Shown here: positions 6,118 through 7,128 of the stretch, piece by piece
Position numbering within the stretch: the stretch's first letter is position 1
How the letters are laid out: each line of letters starts with the position of its first letter
NCBI GenBank assembly: GCA_947584125.1
Contig: CANPWI010000073.1
Location: 1 to 7,128 of the forward strand
Length of the DNA: 7,128 nucleotides
Reading direction: 5' to 3'
From: an uncultured Clostridia bacterium
GTDB lineage: Bacteria; Bacillota; Clostridia; TANB77; CAG-508
The notes under the pieces: model-generated
What the model saw: only the letters and a program-made list of their open reading frames with translations
What the model was told of the DNA's origin: nothing
Databases searched by the model: none
Position numbers and translations under genes: made by a program

Positions 6118-6146
6118 ACTATACAATATTTTTGAAAATATGTCAA
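6118..6146 (-). promoter_or_regulatory. Strong promoter of the FAD-dependent dehydrogenase gene
   Basis: A perfect TTGACA (6141-6146) and TATAGT (6118-6123) are 17 bases apart on the minus strand. Transcription would start near 6111, giving a leader of about 90 bases. The -35 box is only 17 bases past the stop codon of the upstream gene (6164), with no terminator between, so that gene's transcript may run into this one. A small dyad, GTTAT at 6105-6109 with ATAAC at 6115-6119, straddles the predicted start. Confidence 0.85.
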
Positions 6147-6163
6147 TAAATTTACCATTATTT

Positions 6164-6586
6164 CTATTTTTTATATATTTTTATAAATTTTTCTACATTC
6201 TCTCCATGCTTTGGCATAGTTCTTATTTTTTTATTAGTAGTCATTATATATTTCGTTCCATCTTTTAATATAATTTGAATTTTTATATATATTATTTCTT
6301 TATTGCTTATTTTAACCTCTTTAATATCTTTTTGATTTATTATTATATAATTTTCAATATCTAATGTATTTTTTCTAAACTCAGCATTTATTGGTATTAA
6401 ACATATGCCTTTTTCTGTTTGATTTAATAAATATCCTGAAATATTTTTTTGTCTTTTTTTTGCAGACATAATTGATTTCATAATATATACTGTTTGATTT
6501 TTTTCAACTCTACAGCAAAAAAAATAATTAAATCTTCCATGCCATCCTATTTGTTTAAAAATTTCTTCTACTTCTTCCATTTCCAT
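6164..6586 (-). CDS. Small protein of unknown function, possibly PH-like, 140 residues
   Basis: I do not recognise a named family. The protein starts MEMEEVEEIFKQIGWHGRFNYF, has two adjacent cysteines (24-25), and contains no signal peptide or clear membrane helix. From about residue 50 it reads as alternating short beta strands (GYLLNQTEKGICLIPIN, then IENYIIINQKDIKEVKIS, then IIYIKIQIILKDGTKYIM) followed by a C-terminal amphipathic helix (HGENVEKFIKIYKK). That order resembles a bacterial PH-like barrel; this is inference from pattern only. The start at 6586 is supported by an extended anti-16S match (AAAGGA and GTGATT, 6591-6604). Composition is extremely AT-rich (about 13% GC on a sampled line). 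It lies 58 bases downstream of tRNA-Leu with no terminator between them, and no terminator follows it. Confidence 0.75.
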   Translation of the reverse strand: MEMEEVEEIFKQIGWHGRFNYFFCCRVEKNQTVYIMKSIMSAKKRQKNISGYLLNQTEKGICLIPINAEFRKNTLDIENYIIINQKDIKEVKISNKEIIYIKIQIILKDGTKYIMTTNKKIRTMPKHGENVEKFIKIYKK

Positions 6587-6590
6587 TTTT

Positions 6591-6604
6591 AATCACATTC
6601 CTTT
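6591..6604 (-). promoter_or_regulatory. Extended ribosome binding site of the 6164-6586 gene
   Basis: On the minus strand, AAAGGA and GTGATT separated by AT reproduce almost the whole complement of the 16S rRNA 3' end (AAAGGAGGTGATC) with an insertion and a mismatch. The GGA itself is 12 bases from the ATG, unusually far, but the GTGATT half ends only 4 bases from it, so the site supports the start at 6586 rather than the ATG two codons in. Confidence 0.55.
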
Positions 6605-6644
6605 GTAATTATTAATTTTTATATTTATATAATAATACAAGCTT

Positions 6645-6727
6645 TGGTACCGATGGTGGGACTCGAACCCACATGGTTTCCCGCACGATTTTGAGTCGTG
6701 TGCGTCTACCAATTCCGCCACATCGGC
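6645..6727 (-). tRNA. tRNA-Leu, anticodon CAA
   Basis: An 83-nt tRNA decoding UUG. Acceptor GCCGATG (6727-6721) pairs with CATCGGT, giving a G1-U72 wobble at the terminal pair; the discriminator is A and the CCA end is encoded (6645-6647). The D arm reads GCGG...CGC, the anticodon stem CACGA/TCGTG holds the loop CTCAAAA with CAA at positions 34-36, the variable arm is 11 nt with GG/CC pairing as expected for a class II leucine tRNA, and the T arm is GTGGG-TTCGAGT-CCCAC. It has its own promoter upstream and no terminator downstream. Confidence 0.96.
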
Positions 6728-6744
6728 TTATTTATTTCTCGTTT

Positions 6745-6773
6745 ATTATACAATAATTATTATTATTTTACAA
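6745..6773 (-). promoter_or_regulatory. Promoter of tRNA-Leu
   Basis: TTGTAA (6768-6773) and a perfect TATAAT (6745-6750) are 17 bases apart on the minus strand. The start would be near 6738, leaving about 10 bases of leader for RNase P to remove. It may also drive the 6164-6586 gene by read-through. Confidence 0.75.
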
Positions 6774-6776
6774 TAC

Positions 6777-6798
6777 TATAAAAAATTTTTTTATATAT
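6777..6798. promoter_or_regulatory. A-tract/T-tract dyad between two divergent promoters
   Basis: TATAAAAAA followed directly by TTTTTTTATATA forms a near-perfect palindrome lying between the -35 boxes of the tRNA-Leu promoter (minus) and the membrane protein promoter (plus). Such AT tracts are typical UP elements contacted by the RNA polymerase alpha subunits, and one could serve both promoters. Chance is not excluded in a region this AT-rich. Confidence 0.4.
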
Positions 6799-6800
6799 TA

Positions 6801-6829
6801 TTAACATATTTTATTTTTTGTGATATAAT
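6801..6829 (+). promoter_or_regulatory. Extended -10 promoter of the right-edge membrane protein gene
   Basis: TTAACA (6801-6806) and a perfect TATAAT (6824-6829) are 17 bases apart, and TG one base before the -10 box (6821-6822) makes it an extended -10. Transcription would start near 6836, about 23 bases before the ATG. Confidence 0.82.
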
Positions 6830-6858
6830 TCTTATACATTATGAAGGGAGGGTTTTTT

Positions 6859-7128
6859 ATGGGATTATTTTTAAGCATATACAAAAGACAAGTTCTTATT
6901 GTCACGGCTTTATTAATAGGTATTGTTATTTTTTCAGTATTTTCTATTTCAGAAGCTTCTATGTTTATGTTAATCGCATTTGGTGTTGTACTCGCAGCTT
7001 ATGGTATTTCAACTATAGTTTCACATCTATCTACCCCGTCGGCATTTAGAAGTTGTGATTTTAAGTTTTTTAAAGGAATTTTTAGTTTAATAATTTCTAC
7101 TTTTTGTATAGTTGAATTTATTCATTTA
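6859..7128 (+). CDS. Small membrane protein, N-terminal 90 residues (cut by right edge)
   Basis: The gene runs off the window in frame. The start has GGGAGGG (6846-6852) 6 bases upstream and a strong promoter. The visible protein begins MGLFLSIYKRQ, then shows hydrophobic segments at about 12-29 (VLIVTALLIGIVIFSVFS), 35-55 (MFMLIAFGVVLAAYGISTIVS) and 73-88 (GIFSLIISTFCIVEFI), so it is an integral membrane protein with at least three helices and a positively charged N-terminus. Short paired helices with Gly and a small loop recall the DUF308/HdeD-like family, but this is only a resemblance and the C-terminal part is missing. Codon use includes more C-ending codons (GTC, ACG, ATC, CTC) than the very AT-rich neighbour at 6164-6586. 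Confidence 0.82.
   Translation, partial: MGLFLSIYKRQVLIVTALLIGIVIFSVFSISEASMFMLIAFGVVLAAYGISTIVSHLSTPSAFRSCDFKFFKGIFSLIISTFCIVEFIHL

Noticed and set aside
6640..6727. tRNA-Leu 3' end as an integration site for a mobile element
   Set aside because: No duplicated tRNA 3' segment, integrase gene or compositional break starting at the tRNA was seen in the window.

Overview
The window looks like a chromosomal core segment of a very AT-rich Bacillota, most likely a clostridial or other anaerobic gut-type Firmicute. The reasons are strong GGAGG-type ribosome binding sites, near-consensus TTGACA/TATAAT promoters, hairpin-plus-T-run terminators, a type A RNase P RNA, a CCA-encoding tRNA-Leu, and Clostridia-like protein variants such as NFCNPWPK in TrmB. 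The assignment is inference; no species marker was compared.

Layout, left to right. (1) Positions 1-971, minus strand: phosphate acetyltransferase (pta), lacking only its last few codons at the window edge, with its own promoter. (2) 1089-1668, minus: a self-contained single-gene unit (consensus promoter, 153-residue protein of unknown function, dedicated terminator) with higher GC than its flanks. (3) 1703-3144, minus: an HD-domain phosphohydrolase and the tRNA m7G46 methyltransferase trmB, joined by a TAATG stop/start overlap. (4) 3272-4150, plus: an RluA-family pseudouridine synthase, transcribed divergently from the HD gene; the two promoter regions overlap. (5) 4168-4510, minus: rnpB, convergent with the pseudouridine synthase gene and sharing a bidirectional terminator with it. 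(6) 4607-6019, minus: a COG2509-type FAD-dependent dehydrogenase with a four-cysteine cluster, a strong promoter and a strong terminator. (7) 6164-6586, minus: a small unknown protein that resembles a bacterial PH-like fold. (8) 6645-6727, minus: tRNA-Leu(CAA). (9) 6859-7128, plus: the start of a membrane protein cut by the right edge, divergent from the tRNA.

A theme of RNA metabolism runs through the middle (trmB, pseudouridine synthase, rnpB, tRNA-Leu), with central carbon metabolism (pta) at the left. Apart from the linked HD-trmB pair and a possible tRNA-to-6164 read-through, most genes have their own promoter, so this is a row of short units rather than one operon.

I saw no mobile element, CRISPR array, prophage or defence system. 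The least explained items are the compositionally distinct orphan unit at 1089-1668, the FAD dehydrogenase, and the unknown protein at 6164-6586. I do not claim a new biological system here.
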